A stretch of DNA of 64,000 nucleotides from Nonomuraea fuscirosea. Its GTDB lineage: Bacteria; Actinomycetota; Actinomycetes; Streptosporangiales; Streptosporangiaceae. Numbering within the stretch: the first letter of the stretch is position 1; every line of letters starts with the position of its first letter. Both the position numbers and the translations under genes were made by a program. The DNA is taken from positions 301,512 to 365,511 of the forward strand of contig NZ_PVNG01000011.1 in assembly GCF_003001935.1 (NCBI RefSeq). Direction: 5' to 3'. Shown piece after piece: positions 36,321 through 45,782 of the stretch. The notes beneath the pieces are model-generated. The model had not been told where the DNA came from. It worked only from the letters and a program-made list of their open reading frames with translations, and did not search any database.

Positions 36321-37772
36321 TCACGCCGGTTCGACTCTCACGTGCCTGTGGGAACTCAGCGTACTCGCATGACGTGGAGTTTCCCGGGACCTCAGCGCAC
36401 GGAGTCGGGCGGCCGTCACCGCCGCGCCGGCCAGACCGAAGACCGCCACCGTCACGGAGAGGGGCGCGGGGAAGTAGGTGAGCTGCGCCCAGGTGACCGC
36501 CCGGCCGTTCACCAGCACCGACACGAGGTCCGGATACGCGGCCAGCACCCCGGCCGGGACGAGCGCGGGCACCAGCCGCGGCGCGATCCGCCACCAGGGC
36601 CGGCCGGAGCGCCCGGCGGCCCAGCGGCGCGCCCGCAGCACGCCCATGACGCCCAGCCCGGCCGCGACGAGCGCGAGCGCGCCCAGCACCGCCTCCCAGA
36701 GCTGCCGGTCGGCGTCGGGACCCTGCGGCTCGCGGCCCTCGCTCAGGGCCGTGAGGCCGAGCATGATGTCGTACGTCGGGTCGTACAGGGTGGCGTTGTT
36801 GGTCATCACGGCGAAGCCGTAGCCGGTCTTGGGGGAGACGGCCTCGACGGCGTTGTAGGTGAACAGGTTGCCCGAGTGCACGAGCTGCCCGCCCTCCTCG
36901 ACGCCCCACCCCATCCCGTACGGGCGCAGCTTCGTCGGCCGGTGCATGGTCTCCAGGCTCTCCCGCTTGACCAGCGGCCGGCCGTCGCCCGTCTGCGCGA
37001 TCAGCCACTTGCCCATGTCGGAGGCAGTGGTGATGACCCCGCCCGCGCCGCTGTCGTCGTGGAACCCGTCCAGTTCCGGCCGGGGCAGCCAGGCGCCGAA
37101 GAGCGAGGTGTAACCGTTCGCCGGCCGTACGTCGGCGGCGGAGACGGCGCTGGTGCGCATGCCGAGCGGCCCGAACACCCGGTCGCGCAGGTAGTCGCCG
37201 AACGTCCGGCCCGAGGCGACCTCCACCAGCCGCGCGGCCAGGTCGTAGTTGACGTTGCAGTACTCGTAGCGGGTGCCGGGGTCGGCGGCGAGCCGGGAGC
37301 CGGCCAGGCGGGCGGTGTAGTCGGCCAGGGAGGTGGCGCGTTCGGTCGCGGCGATGTCGATCGTGCGGTCCGACAGCCCCGACGTCTGGTTGAGCAGCTG
37401 CCGTACGGTGATGCGGGCCGCACGCGGGTCGGCCATCGCGAACCCGGGCACCTGCGCGGCCACCGGCTCGTCCAGCTTGATCCTGCCGCGCTCCACGAGC
37501 GTCATGACGGCCATGGCGGTGAACGACTTGCTCACCGAGGCCACCCGCATGGGGGTGTCGGCGGTGACGGGACGGCCGTCGGAGTCGTGGCCGTAGCCGG
37601 CGGCGTGCACGACCTCGCCGCCGTGCGTCACGACCACGGACAGGCCGGGCACCCCGGTGGTCTCCATGGCCTCGCGCAGGTAGGAGTCGACGGCTGCGGG
37701 CGTCAGTTCGGCGGGCGCCGCCGTGGCGGAAACGGGGCTGAGGGCGAGAGCGAGGGACAGAAGGAGTTTCAC
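36321..37772 (-). CDS. Beta-lactamase family serine hydrolase with C-terminal membrane domain
   Basis: 483 residues. Signal peptide (LLLSLALALSPVSATAA). Penicillin-binding/class C beta-lactamase fold with Ser in SVSK, Tyr in YCN and the third motif HSG. The domain ends near residue 340, followed by about four membrane helices. Such proteins are DD-peptidases or esterases acting outside the membrane; beta-lactam resistance should not be assumed. Operon with the downstream MerR regulator. Confidence 0.9.
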   Translation of the reverse strand: MKLLLSLALALSPVSATAAPAELTPAAVDSYLREAMETTGVPGLSVVVTHGGEVVHAAGYGHDSDGRPVTADTPMRVASVSKSFTAMAVMTLVERGRIKLDEPVAAQVPGFAMADPRAARITVRQLLNQTSGLSDRTIDIAATERATSLADYTARLAGSRLAADPGTRYEYCNVNYDLAARLVEVASGRTFGDYLRDRVFGPLGMRTSAVSAADVRPANGYTSLFGAWLPRPELDGFHDDSGAGGVITTASDMGKWLIAQTGDGRPLVKRESLETMHRPTKLRPYGMGWGVEEGGQLVHSGNLFTYNAVEAVSPKTGYGFAVMTNNATLYDPTYDIMLGLTALSEGREPQGPDADRQLWEAVLGALALVAAGLGVMGVLRARRWAAGRSGRPWWRIAPRLVPALVPAGVLAAYPDLVSVLVNGRAVTWAQLTYFPAPLSVTVAVFGLAGAAVTAARLRALRSRETPRHASTLSSHRHVRVEPA

Positions 37773-37842
37773 GCTGAAGAACCTAGGAAGACCAGGCCCT
37801 CTTCCGTATCCGCCGACCGTCCATGACCACCCCTGACGAAAG

Positions 37843-38304
37843 TCAGGTCTCGGGCAGCCGCTCGGGGGCGACCTCGCGGACCTGCTGGAAGATCATCGAG
37901 GTGCGCCAGCCGACGATCTCCTTGCGCTTGCTCAGCCGGTCGAGCAGGAACCCATGCAGGTGGTCGAGATCCCTGACGCCCACGTGCAGCAGGAAGTCGT
38001 CGCCGCCGGACAGCACGTACACGCTCATGACCTCAGGCATGGCGGCCGCCGACGACTTGAACGCGTTGATCACCGCGCGGCTCAGCGGGCGCACCTGGAC
38101 CGAGACCATCGCCTGGACGCCGCGGTTGAGCGCGGCGGGGTCGATGTCGGCGTGATAGCCGCGGATCACCCCTTTACGGGTCAGCGCCCTGACCCGCTCC
38201 AGGCAGGTCGAGGGGGCGATGCCGAGTTGCCTGGCCAGCTCGCGGTTGGACTGCCGGGCATCCGTTTGGAGCAGGCGCACGATCGCCGAATCTAGTTCGT
38301 CCAT
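37843..38304 (-). CDS. Lrp/AsnC family transcriptional regulator
   Basis: 153 residues from ATG 38304. N-terminal HTH LDSAIVRLLQTDARQSNRELARQLGIAPSTCLERVRAL is typical, followed by a RAM (effector-binding) domain with SGGDDFLLHVGVRDLDHLHGFL. It senses amino acids and binds as an octamer. It is divergent from the amino-acid permease gene, which it probably regulates together with itself. Confidence 0.92.
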   Translation of the reverse strand: MDELDSAIVRLLQTDARQSNRELARQLGIAPSTCLERVRALTRKGVIRGYHADIDPAALNRGVQAMVSVQVRPLSRAVINAFKSSAAAMPEVMSVYVLSGGDDFLLHVGVRDLDHLHGFLLDRLSKRKEIVGWRTSMIFQQVREVAPERLPET

Positions 38305-38386
38305 GGTGCCATATTGCCATGCGATTCCGGTCAGGCGTTCGGTAGAGCGGCGGTCAGCCCGAACGGCTGAACTAGTTTCAGGCGTT

Positions 38387-39613
38387 ATGAGTGGACGAAT
38401 GGGAGCCTGGCAGGGGACGGCGCTGCTGGTGGGCGCGGTGCTGGGGCCGGGCATGCTGGTGCTGCCGCACCTGGCCGCGAGCGCGGCGGGGCCCGCCTCC
38501 GTGCTGGCCTGGGCGGGGATGCTCGCGCTGAGCGTGCCCGTCGCGCTGACCTTTGCCGCCCTCGGCTCGCGCTATCCGGGCGGCGGGGGAGTGGCCGCCG
38601 TCGTCGGCCTGGCGTTCGGCCGGCCCGCCGCCGCCGTGGCCGGCTGGTGGTTCTACGGCGCCGTGCCCATCGGCACCGTCGCGGGCGCGCTCGTCGGCGG
38701 CCGGTACGTCGAAGCCGCCCTCGGCGTGAACGCCACCCTGGCCGCCTGCCTGATCCTGGCGGCCGCGTTCGCGGCCAACGCCGCCGGGCTGCGCACCTCG
38801 GGACGGCTGCAGATCGTCATGGTCACCCTGCTCGTCACGCTGCTGGCCAGCGCGGTCATCACCGCCGTCCCGCACGCCGGCGCGGCCAACTTCACCCCCT
38901 TCGCCCCGTACGGCGCCGCGGGCGTGGCGGGCGCGGCCGGTGTGCTCATGTTCGCGTTCGTCGGCTGGGAGGCGGCCAGCCACCTGTCCGGCGAGTTCGC
39001 CGACGGGAGGAAGGGCCTGCTCCGGGCCACGGTGGTGACCCTGATCGTGATCGGCGTGCTGTACGCGGGCGTCGCCGTCACCTCTGTCGGCGTGCTCGGC
39101 GCGGACATGACCGGCGTGCCGCTGACCGCGATGCTGGAGACGGGCATCGGCCCGGCGGCGCGACCGGTCACCGGGGTGGTGGCGGTGCTGCTGTCGTTCG
39201 GGGCGGTCAACACCTACATCGCCGGGGCGGCCCGGCTGGGGGCGGCCCTGGCCAGGGACAAGGCGCTGCCCGGCTGGTTCGCCCAGGGCGGAGGGCCGGG
39301 CGAGACGCCGTACCGGAGCCTCGGGCTGGTGCTCGCGCTCAGCGTGCCGGTGCTGGTGTGGGGCGCGGACCTGGACCTGCTCATGCGGGCCACCTCGGCC
39401 TGCCTGGCCGCGGTCACCTCGGCCGGGGTCGCGGCGGCCGTGCGCATGCTGCCGGCCGGCCGGCACCGGACCACGGCCGTGATCGGGACCGGGATGTCGC
39501 TTTTGGGGCTGGCGTCCTGCGGTCTCTACCTGGTGGTACCCGCCGTGCTGGCGCTGGTGGCGGTCGGAGCGCTGAAGGTGAATGCTCGCCGTTCCTACAA
39601 AATCGGGCTATAA
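38387..39613 (+). CDS. APC superfamily amino acid permease
   Basis: 408 residues, about 12 membrane helices. The start LLVGAVLGPGMLVLPHLAA contains the unwound-helix motif of APC transporters, and FVGWEAASHLSGEF matches helix 6. The hydrophobic profile fits the YjeH-like amino acid efflux/uptake group. The divergent AsnC-type regulator supports amino acids as substrate; direction of transport is unknown. Confidence 0.9.
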   Translation: MSGRMGAWQGTALLVGAVLGPGMLVLPHLAASAAGPASVLAWAGMLALSVPVALTFAALGSRYPGGGGVAAVVGLAFGRPAAAVAGWWFYGAVPIGTVAGALVGGRYVEAALGVNATLAACLILAAAFAANAAGLRTSGRLQIVMVTLLVTLLASAVITAVPHAGAANFTPFAPYGAAGVAGAAGVLMFAFVGWEAASHLSGEFADGRKGLLRATVVTLIVIGVLYAGVAVTSVGVLGADMTGVPLTAMLETGIGPAARPVTGVVAVLLSFGAVNTYIAGAARLGAALARDKALPGWFAQGGGPGETPYRSLGLVLALSVPVLVWGADLDLLMRATSACLAAVTSAGVAAAVRMLPAGRHRTTAVIGTGMSLLGLASCGLYLVVPAVLALVAVGALKVNARRSYKIGL

Positions 39614-39682
39614 ACGGGCGACAGGGCGCCGTCAGGCGGGCAGTACTCATGAGCACAAGACGGCGCAACGTCGGGAGGTGCG

Positions 39683-41554
39683 ATGACCGAGCCCACCAAG
39701 TACGCGGAGTCCAGGGAAGTCGGCGAGCAGGCACGCGAGAAGGAGTGGACGCGTCCCAGCTTCGCCAAGCAGCTCTTCCTCGGTGACTTCCGGCTGGATC
39801 TGGTGCATCCGGCCCCGACCCCGCCCGACGAGGCGGCCAAGCGGGGCGAGGAGTTCGTCCGGGCGGTACGGCGCTACCTCGACGCGCACGTGGACCCCGC
39901 CCTCATCGAGCGGACCGCCCAGGTGCCGGACGACGTGGTGAAGGGGCTGGCGGAGCTCGGCGCGTTCGGGATCACGATCAAGGAGGAGTACGGCGGGCTC
40001 GGGCTGCCGTACCTGTACTACTGCCGCACCCTCATGCTCGTCGGCTCCTACTGCCCGGCGCTGGCCACGCTGCTGTCGGCGCACCAGTCGATCGGCGTGC
40101 CCCAGCCGCTCAAGCTCTTCGGCACCGAGGAGCAGAAGCGCGAGTTCCTGCCCAGGTGCGCGGCGGGGGAGATCTCGGCGTTCCTGCTGACCGAGCCCGA
40201 CGTCGGCTCCGACCCGGCCCGCCTGGGCACCACCGCCGTACGCGACGGCGACGACTACGTGCTCGACGGCATGAAGCTGTGGACCACGAACGGCGTCGTC
40301 GCCGACCTGCTCGTGGTGATGGCCAGGACCGGCAAGAAGATCAGCGCGTTCATCGTCGAGGCCGACTCGCCGGGCATCACGGTCAAGCGGCGCAACTCGT
40401 TCATGGGGCTGCGCGGCATCGAGAACGGCGTCACCGAGTTCTCCCAGGTCAGAGTGCCGGCCAAGAACCTCATCGGACGCGAGGGCGAAGGGCTGAAGAT
40501 CGCCCTCACCACGCTGAACACCGGCCGCCTGTCGCTGCCCGCCACGTGCGCGGGCAACGCCAAGTGGGCCGTCAAGATCGCCCGCGAGTGGGGCAACGAG
40601 CGCGAGCAGTGGGGGCGCAAGGTCGGCCGGCACGAGGCCGTGGCCACGAAGATCGCCTTCATCGCGGCCAGCGCGTACGCGCTCGAAGCCGTCTGCGAGC
40701 TGAGCAGCCGGCTGGCCGACGACCAGCGCAACGACATCAGGATCGAGGCGGCGCTGGCCAAGCTGTACGCGTCCGAGCTGGCGTACCAGGTGCTCGACGA
40801 ACTGGTCCAGATGAGGGGCGGGCGCGGCTACGAGACGGCCGAGTCGCTCGCCGCCCGCGGCGAGCGCGGCGTGCCCGCCGAGCAGATGCTGCGCGACTCG
40901 CGCATCAACCGCATCTTCGAGGGCTCGTCCGAGATCATGCACCTGATGATCACTCGCGAGGCGGTGGACGCGCACCTGTCGGCCGCCGGCGAGCTGATCA
41001 ACCCCGAGGCGGGCCGCCAGGAACGCGCGCAGGCGCTGCGCCGGGCCGGCCGCTTCTACGCCAAGTGGCTGCCCACACTGGTGGCCGGCACGGGCAACCT
41101 GCCCACCTCGTACGCCGACTTCGGCCCGCTGGCCGCCCACCTGCGCTTCGTGGAGCGGACCAGCAGGAAACTGGCCAGGTCCACCTTCTACGGCATGTCC
41201 CGCTGGCAGAGCAGGCTGGAGCACAAACAGTCCTTCCTCGGCCGGATCGTGGACATCGGGGCCGAACTGTTCGCCATGACCGCCGTCTGCCTCAAGGCCG
41301 AGGAGGACGCCAAGGACCTGGGGCGCAGGCCGTACGAGCTCGCCGACACCTTCTGCCACCAGGCACGACGTCGCGTGGACGAGCTCTTCGACCGGCTCTG
41401 GGACAACAGCGACAGCCACGACGTACGCCTGGCGAACTACGTCCTGGAGGGCCGCTACACCTTCGTCGAGGAGGGCATCCTCGACCCGTCGATCGAGGGC
41501 CCGTGGATCGGCACGCCGTCGGGCGGGGAGAACGTGCGGCGGAAGATCACCTGA
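39683..41554 (+). CDS. Very-long-chain-type acyl-CoA dehydrogenase
   Basis: 623 residues, GGGAGGTG upstream of ATG. Core: AFLLTEPDVGSDPARLGTTA, VLDGMKLWTTNGV, FSQVRVPAKNLIG and catalytic Glu in RIFEGSSEIMHLMI. A ~170-residue C-terminal extension follows, like VLCAD/ACAD9 and bacterial long-chain FadE forms. FAD-dependent first step of beta-oxidation. It is followed by DasR-like palindromes that belong to the next operon. Confidence 0.92.
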   Translation: MTEPTKYAESREVGEQAREKEWTRPSFAKQLFLGDFRLDLVHPAPTPPDEAAKRGEEFVRAVRRYLDAHVDPALIERTAQVPDDVVKGLAELGAFGITIKEEYGGLGLPYLYYCRTLMLVGSYCPALATLLSAHQSIGVPQPLKLFGTEEQKREFLPRCAAGEISAFLLTEPDVGSDPARLGTTAVRDGDDYVLDGMKLWTTNGVVADLLVVMARTGKKISAFIVEADSPGITVKRRNSFMGLRGIENGVTEFSQVRVPAKNLIGREGEGLKIALTTLNTGRLSLPATCAGNAKWAVKIAREWGNEREQWGRKVGRHEAVATKIAFIAASAYALEAVCELSSRLADDQRNDIRIEAALAKLYASELAYQVLDELVQMRGGRGYETAESLAARGERGVPAEQMLRDSRINRIFEGSSEIMHLMITREAVDAHLSAAGELINPEAGRQERAQALRRAGRFYAKWLPTLVAGTGNLPTSYADFGPLAAHLRFVERTSRKLARSTFYGMSRWQSRLEHKQSFLGRIVDIGAELFAMTAVCLKAEEDAKDLGRRPYELADTFCHQARRRVDELFDRLWDNSDSHDVRLANYVLEGRYTFVEEGILDPSIEGPWIGTPSGGENVRRKIT

Positions 41555-41558
41555 CATC

Positions 41559-41628
41559 CGGTCTAGACCGCATGTGCGGTCTGGTTTCCGCGAGTGTTGC
41601 CAAAACGAGACGGACCGGTATAGACCGG
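41559..41628 (+). promoter_or_regulatory. DasR-like operator pair and promoter of the sugar ABC operon
   Basis: Site 1, CGGTCTAGACCG (41559-41570), is a perfect palindrome with the GGTCTAGACC core of DasR-responsive elements. Site 2, CCGGTATAGACCGG (41615-41628), differs by one base pair from symmetry. Site 2 covers the -10 (TATAGA, 41619-41624), which is 16 bases from a -35-like TTGCCA (41597-41602). A GntR-family repressor binding here would block transcription of 41759-44868. DasR identity is inference. Confidence 0.6.
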
Positions 41629-41758
41629 CCGCTCAACTCAGGCTTACGCTGGCGCAAACGCGGGCGAGCCGTTACTCGCGCGCCTCATCCCCCTGGGCTG
41701 GGTCCGCCGGCTGGTACGGACCAGCTCGGCCCGGCCCGACGAGAAGGCGGTATCTCCA

Positions 41759-43030
41759 GTGAACATCAAGCTTGTGAGCGGCGCCGCTCTCGGCCTTGCC
41801 ACGATGCTGGTCCTGTCCAGTTGCGGCTCTGGCGGCTCCGGCGGAGGCGACGACACCCAGGCGTCCGGCGGCGGTGCGGTCACGCTGAAGATGGTCGCGG
41901 CCGACTACGGCGACGGCCCCGGCAAGCCGAACTCCGGTGAGACGTTCTGGAAGGGCGTCGTGGACGAGTTCCAGGCGGCCAACCCGAACATCAAGGTCGA
42001 GGTCCAGGTCATCAACTGGAACGACATCGACAAGCAGGTCGCCACCATGATCCAGAACGGTCAGGTGCCCGACATCCTGCAGACCGGCGACTACTCCGGC
42101 TTCGTCGCCGACAAGCTCCTCTACAAGGTGGACGAGGTCCTGTCGCCGAACGTCTCCGGCGACATGCTGCAGAAGTTCGCCGACTTCGGCAAGGTCGACG
42201 GCGCCGCGTACGGCATCCCGTTCGTCTCCTCAGCCCGCGCCCTGTTCTACAACAAGGACCTCTTCGAGAAGGCCGGCATCGCCGAGCCGCCGAAGACGTG
42301 GGACGAGCTCAAGGCCGCCGCCGAGAAGCTGAAGGGCGCCGGCGTGACGCAGCCGTTCGGCCTGCCGCTCGGCCAGGAGGAGGCCCAGGCCGAGTCCTTC
42401 CTGTGGATGCTGGGCAACGGCGGCGGCTACAAGGACGCCTCCGGCAAGTGGTCGATCAACTCCCCGCAGAACGTCGAGACGTTCACGTACGTGAAGGGCC
42501 TGGTCGACGCCGGGCTGACCACCCCCAACCCGGGCACCAAGGACCGCAAGACGGTCTGGGAGGACTTCGGCGCGGGCAAGGTCGGCATGGTCAACGGCGG
42601 CCCCATGTCCATCCCGATCTTCGACGCGGCCGGCCTGAAGAACTACGGCGTCGCGCCCATCCCCGGCAAGGCCGGACCGCTCGACACCACGCTCGGCGTC
42701 ATGGACTGGATCATGGCGTTCAACAAGAACGGCCACGCCGCCGAGATCAAGAAGTTCTTCGACTTCTTCTACACCGGCAACGCCGCCCAGAAGATCTCCG
42801 ACACCTACAAGCTGCTGCCCGTCACCAACGGCGGCATCGAGAAGCTGTCGAGCGACGAGAAGCTCAAGCCGTTCCTCGACGCGCTGCCCAACGCCAGCTT
42901 CTACCCCTTCCAGGACCCCAAGTGGGCCGAGGTGAACCCCGCCATCAAGCAGACCATCGGCGGCGCCGTCAAGGACGACCCCGCCAAGGTCCTCGGTGAG
43001 CTGCAGAAGACCGCCGAAGCGGCCGGCTGA
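41759..43030 (+). CDS. Sugar ABC transporter substrate-binding lipoprotein
   Basis: 423 residues, GTG start. Lipoprotein signal with lipobox LSSC, then a Gly-rich linker. Family 1 extracellular sugar-binding protein features: FWKGVVDEFQAANPNIKVEV, QVPDILQTGDY, YGIPFVSSARALFYNKDLFEKAGI and PKTWDELKAAA. It delivers a sugar or oligosaccharide to the two permeases downstream. The DasR-like operators suggest an amino-sugar such as chitooligosaccharide, but sequence alone does not prove it. Confidence 0.92.
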   Translation: MNIKLVSGAALGLATMLVLSSCGSGGSGGGDDTQASGGGAVTLKMVAADYGDGPGKPNSGETFWKGVVDEFQAANPNIKVEVQVINWNDIDKQVATMIQNGQVPDILQTGDYSGFVADKLLYKVDEVLSPNVSGDMLQKFADFGKVDGAAYGIPFVSSARALFYNKDLFEKAGIAEPPKTWDELKAAAEKLKGAGVTQPFGLPLGQEEAQAESFLWMLGNGGGYKDASGKWSINSPQNVETFTYVKGLVDAGLTTPNPGTKDRKTVWEDFGAGKVGMVNGGPMSIPIFDAAGLKNYGVAPIPGKAGPLDTTLGVMDWIMAFNKNGHAAEIKKFFDFFYTGNAAQKISDTYKLLPVTNGGIEKLSSDEKLKPFLDALPNASFYPFQDPKWAEVNPAIKQTIGGAVKDDPAKVLGELQKTAEAAG

Positions 43031-43090
43031 TCCAGCGGGACGCGGATACGGCCGGCACTCGCCGGCCGTATCGTCGTGGAAAGGTGTCTG

Positions 43091-43975
43091 ATGAGAAGGT
43101 TGCGCGCCCTGGAGCCCCTCGCCTGGGTCGGGCCCGCCATCGTCCTGATCGCCCTCGTCGTGCTCTGGCCCGTGATCGAGATGATCAGGTCCTCGTTCCT
43201 GGAGATCAGCCGGCTCGGCGTGGAACGCGGCTACACCGGCTTCGCCAACTACGAGAAGCTGTTCGGCGAGAAGGACTTCGCCGACATCATGGTCCGCAGC
43301 GTGATCTGGGTCGTCGCCGTCGTGGTGCTCACCGTGCTGCTCTCGCTGGCCCTGGCCCAGCTGTTCAACCAGCGCTTCCCGCTGCGCAAGGTGGCCCGCT
43401 GGGCGCTCATCGCGCCGTGGGCCGCGTCGGTGCTCATGACCGCGATCATCTTCAAGTGGATGCTCGACCCCGAGGTCGGCGTGATCAACCAGATCCGGCT
43501 GAAACTCGGGTGGATCGACGCCATGGGCGGAGCCGCCGCCGACCAGCTCGGTGACGCCTCCACCGCGATGCCGTGGCTGGTCTTCGTCGCGGTGTTCGTG
43601 TCGGTGCCGTTCACCACGTACGCGCTGCTGGCCGGGCTCGCGACGATCCCCGCCGACGTGTACGAGGCCGCCCGGATGGACGGAGCCGGACGCCTGCGGA
43701 CGTACTGGTCGATCACGCTGCCGCTGCTGCGCCCCGCGCTCACCGTGGCCGCGCTGATCAACGTCATGAACGTCTTCAACAGCTTCCCGATCATCTGGGC
43801 CATGACGCACGGCCAGCCCGGCTACTCCACGGCCACGTCGACGATCCTCATGTACATCCTCAAGGGATCCGACATCGGCGAATCGGCCGCCATGTCCGTC
43901 GTCAACTTCGGCATGGTGATCGTGCTGACCGTGATCTTCCTGCGGGTGTCGCGGTGGAACAAGGAGGTGACGTGA
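43091..43975 (+). CDS. Sugar ABC transporter permease (MalF type)
   Basis: 294 residues, six membrane helices. EAA loop EAARMDGAGRLRTYWSITLPLLRP matches the ATPase-docking motif. The start at ATG 43091 has AAAGGTG upstream. The stop overlaps the next permease start (TGATG). It pairs with the downstream MalG-type permease. Confidence 0.92.
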   Translation: MRRLRALEPLAWVGPAIVLIALVVLWPVIEMIRSSFLEISRLGVERGYTGFANYEKLFGEKDFADIMVRSVIWVVAVVVLTVLLSLALAQLFNQRFPLRKVARWALIAPWAASVLMTAIIFKWMLDPEVGVINQIRLKLGWIDAMGGAAADQLGDASTAMPWLVFVAVFVSVPFTTYALLAGLATIPADVYEAARMDGAGRLRTYWSITLPLLRPALTVAALINVMNVFNSFPIIWAMTHGQPGYSTATSTILMYILKGSDIGESAAMSVVNFGMVIVLTVIFLRVSRWNKEVT

Positions 43976-44868
43976 TGGCCGTCAAGACCATGCCGTCGCA
44001 GACCAGGCCACACCATCACGCCCGCGCCGGCCGGGGCGGCGGCGCGGCCCGCGCCATGCCCAGGCTCAAGACGGTCCTCGTCGCGGGCACCGCCTACGTC
44101 GTCTCGCTGCTGTTCCTGTTCCCGTACGTGGTCATGCTGCTGACCTCGCTGCGCTCCCAGGACTCGCTGCGCGAGGTGACGTTCTGGCCGCGTGAGTGGA
44201 TCTGGTCGAACCTGGCCGACTTCTGGGGCACCGGCCTGGCCGTCAACCTCTGGGTCACCATCAAGGTGGCGGCCGGCTCGACCGTGCTCGTGCTGCTGGT
44301 GGCTCTGCCCGCCGCGTACTACTCGGCCCGGCACCAGTTCAAGGGACGCACCGCGTTCCTGGTGCTCGTGCTGATCACGCAGATGTTCCAGCCCACGGCC
44401 ATGGTCGTCGGCATCTACCGCGAGTTCTTCCAGTTCGGGCTGGTGGACTCGATCTGGGCGCTGATCCTGGTCAACGGCGGGTTCAACCTGGCGTTCGCCG
44501 TGTGGATCCTGAACGCGTACTTCTCCTCCATCCCGCGCGAGCTGGAGGAGGCCGCCTTCATCGACGGCAACGGGCGCTTCGGCGCGATGTTCCGGATCAC
44601 GCTGCCGCTGGCCATGCCCGGCGTCATCACCGCGCTGATCTTCACGTTCATCGCCGCGTGGAACGAGTTCGTGGTCGCCCTGACCCTGACCACGACCACG
44701 GCCAACCAGCCGCTTCCCGTGGCGCTCAACTCGTTCATCGGGCAGTACCAGGTGGACTGGCAGAACCTGTTCGCCGGCTCGGTGATCGCCACCATCCCGG
44801 TGATCATCCTGTTCGCCCTGATCGAGCGGAAGGTGGTCGGCGGCCTGACCGCCGGCTCCATCAAGTAG
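43975..44868 (+). CDS. Sugar ABC transporter permease (MalG type)
   Basis: 297 residues, with a His/Arg-rich cytoplasmic N-terminus then six membrane helices. EAA loop: LEEAAFIDGNGRFGAMFRITLP. The operon contains no ATPase gene, typical of actinobacterial carbohydrate importers that share a housekeeping MsiK-type ATPase. A terminator follows directly. Confidence 0.92.
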   Translation: MAVKTMPSQTRPHHHARAGRGGGAARAMPRLKTVLVAGTAYVVSLLFLFPYVVMLLTSLRSQDSLREVTFWPREWIWSNLADFWGTGLAVNLWVTIKVAAGSTVLVLLVALPAAYYSARHQFKGRTAFLVLVLITQMFQPTAMVVGIYREFFQFGLVDSIWALILVNGGFNLAFAVWILNAYFSSIPRELEEAAFIDGNGRFGAMFRITLPLAMPGVITALIFTFIAAWNEFVVALTLTTTTANQPLPVALNSFIGQYQVDWQNLFAGSVIATIPVIILFALIERKVVGGLTAGSIK

Positions 44869-44911
44869 ACCGTCCGGCCGCCCCGGTGACCCCTGGGCGC
44901 GGCCGGGCGGT
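44869..44911. terminator. Hairpin between sugar ABC operon and methyltransferase gene
   Basis: A 13-bp stem (ACCGTCCGGCCGC / GCGGCCGGGCGGT, one G-T pair) fills the 43 bp between the two convergent stops. Confidence 0.65.
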
Positions 44912-45658
44912 TCAGTCCTGCTTGGGTACGGGGACGCGGGCCACGCAGAACACCGTCTGGCCGAACGGCGGCGTGATGAACCGCTCGATGAAGCGCGTCG
45001 TCGGCACCACCGTGCGGTCGTAGATCTTGACCAGCCGCGGGTCCGGATAGCCCACGCCGCCCCGGCGCACCGCCGCCCACCAGGCGATGCCGCCCAGGAA
45101 GTTGATCGGCTTGAGCACCTCGACGTCCAGCCCCGCCTTGGCCACCGTGGTGCCGAGCGTCTTGGGCGTGTAGCGCTGGACGTGACCCACCTTGCGGTCG
45201 AAGTCACCGTAAAGCTGCGGATAGCCGGGCACCCAGATGATGATCCGCCCGCCCGGCTGCGTGACGCGCGCCAGCGAACGCAGCGCCTCGGCGTCCTCCT
45301 CGATGTGCTCCAGCACGTTCATCATGACGACGGTGTCGACCTTGTCGTCCAGCGGGATGTCCGTCGGCAGGCCGAACTGCAGCACGCTGATGTCGTCGCG
45401 GTCGGCGAAGCGCTTCTCCAACTGCTCGACGCAGTAGGGGTCGAAGTCGCTCACGACCAGGCGGTCGAGGCGCGGCATGAACTGCTCGGCGAAGTGGCCC
45501 AGCCCCGAGCCGATCTCCAGCATCGAGCGGCCGACATGCGGGGCGACCATGTCGAACTCGTACTGCCGGTAGTTCTTGGCCTCGTCCCCACCCAGGTGGT
45601 TCTCCAGGGCCTCGTCACCGGCCGCCGGTTGCACTACACGGTCATACCCAGAAGACAT
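44912..45658 (-). CDS. Class I SAM-dependent methyltransferase
   Basis: 248 residues. Motif I: MLEIGSGLGHFAEQF, followed by VVSDFDPY (ribose-binding Asp), VVMMNVLEHIEEDAEAL (motif II) and QPGGRIIIWVPG (motif III). The pattern resembles UbiE/glycolipid- or polysaccharide-linked methyltransferases, often found with glycosyltransferases; none is adjacent. Substrate unknown. Confidence 0.88.
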   Translation of the reverse strand: MSSGYDRVVQPAAGDEALENHLGGDEAKNYRQYEFDMVAPHVGRSMLEIGSGLGHFAEQFMPRLDRLVVSDFDPYCVEQLEKRFADRDDISVLQFGLPTDIPLDDKVDTVVMMNVLEHIEEDAEALRSLARVTQPGGRIIIWVPGYPQLYGDFDRKVGHVQRYTPKTLGTTVAKAGLDVEVLKPINFLGGIAWWAAVRRGGVGYPDPRLVKIYDRTVVPTTRFIERFITPPFGQTVFCVARVPVPKQD

Positions 45659-45686
45659 ATTCCCGTTCCTTCAAGGGGCTCATGGA

Positions 45687-45776
45687 TTGCCCGAGTCTAA
45701 TGCCCCGCATCGTCATGAGGATGACACGATCAGCGAAACGCCCTTCCCCAAGTGCCCGGGATGCGGTGGAATCTGA
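45687..45776 (+). CDS. Possible 29-residue peptide ending in CPGCGG
   Basis: A TTG at 45687 with AAGGGG 7 bases upstream opens a 29-codon frame ending PFPKCPGCGGI. It stops 6 bp before the sigma factor start. The single CxxC looks like half of a zinc ribbon, and the terminal codons have GC-rich third positions. Translation is uncertain; it could be a leader peptide of the sigma factor gene. Confidence 0.25.
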   Translation: MPESNAPHRHEDDTISETPFPKCPGCGGI

Positions 45777-45782
45777 CTCGTC

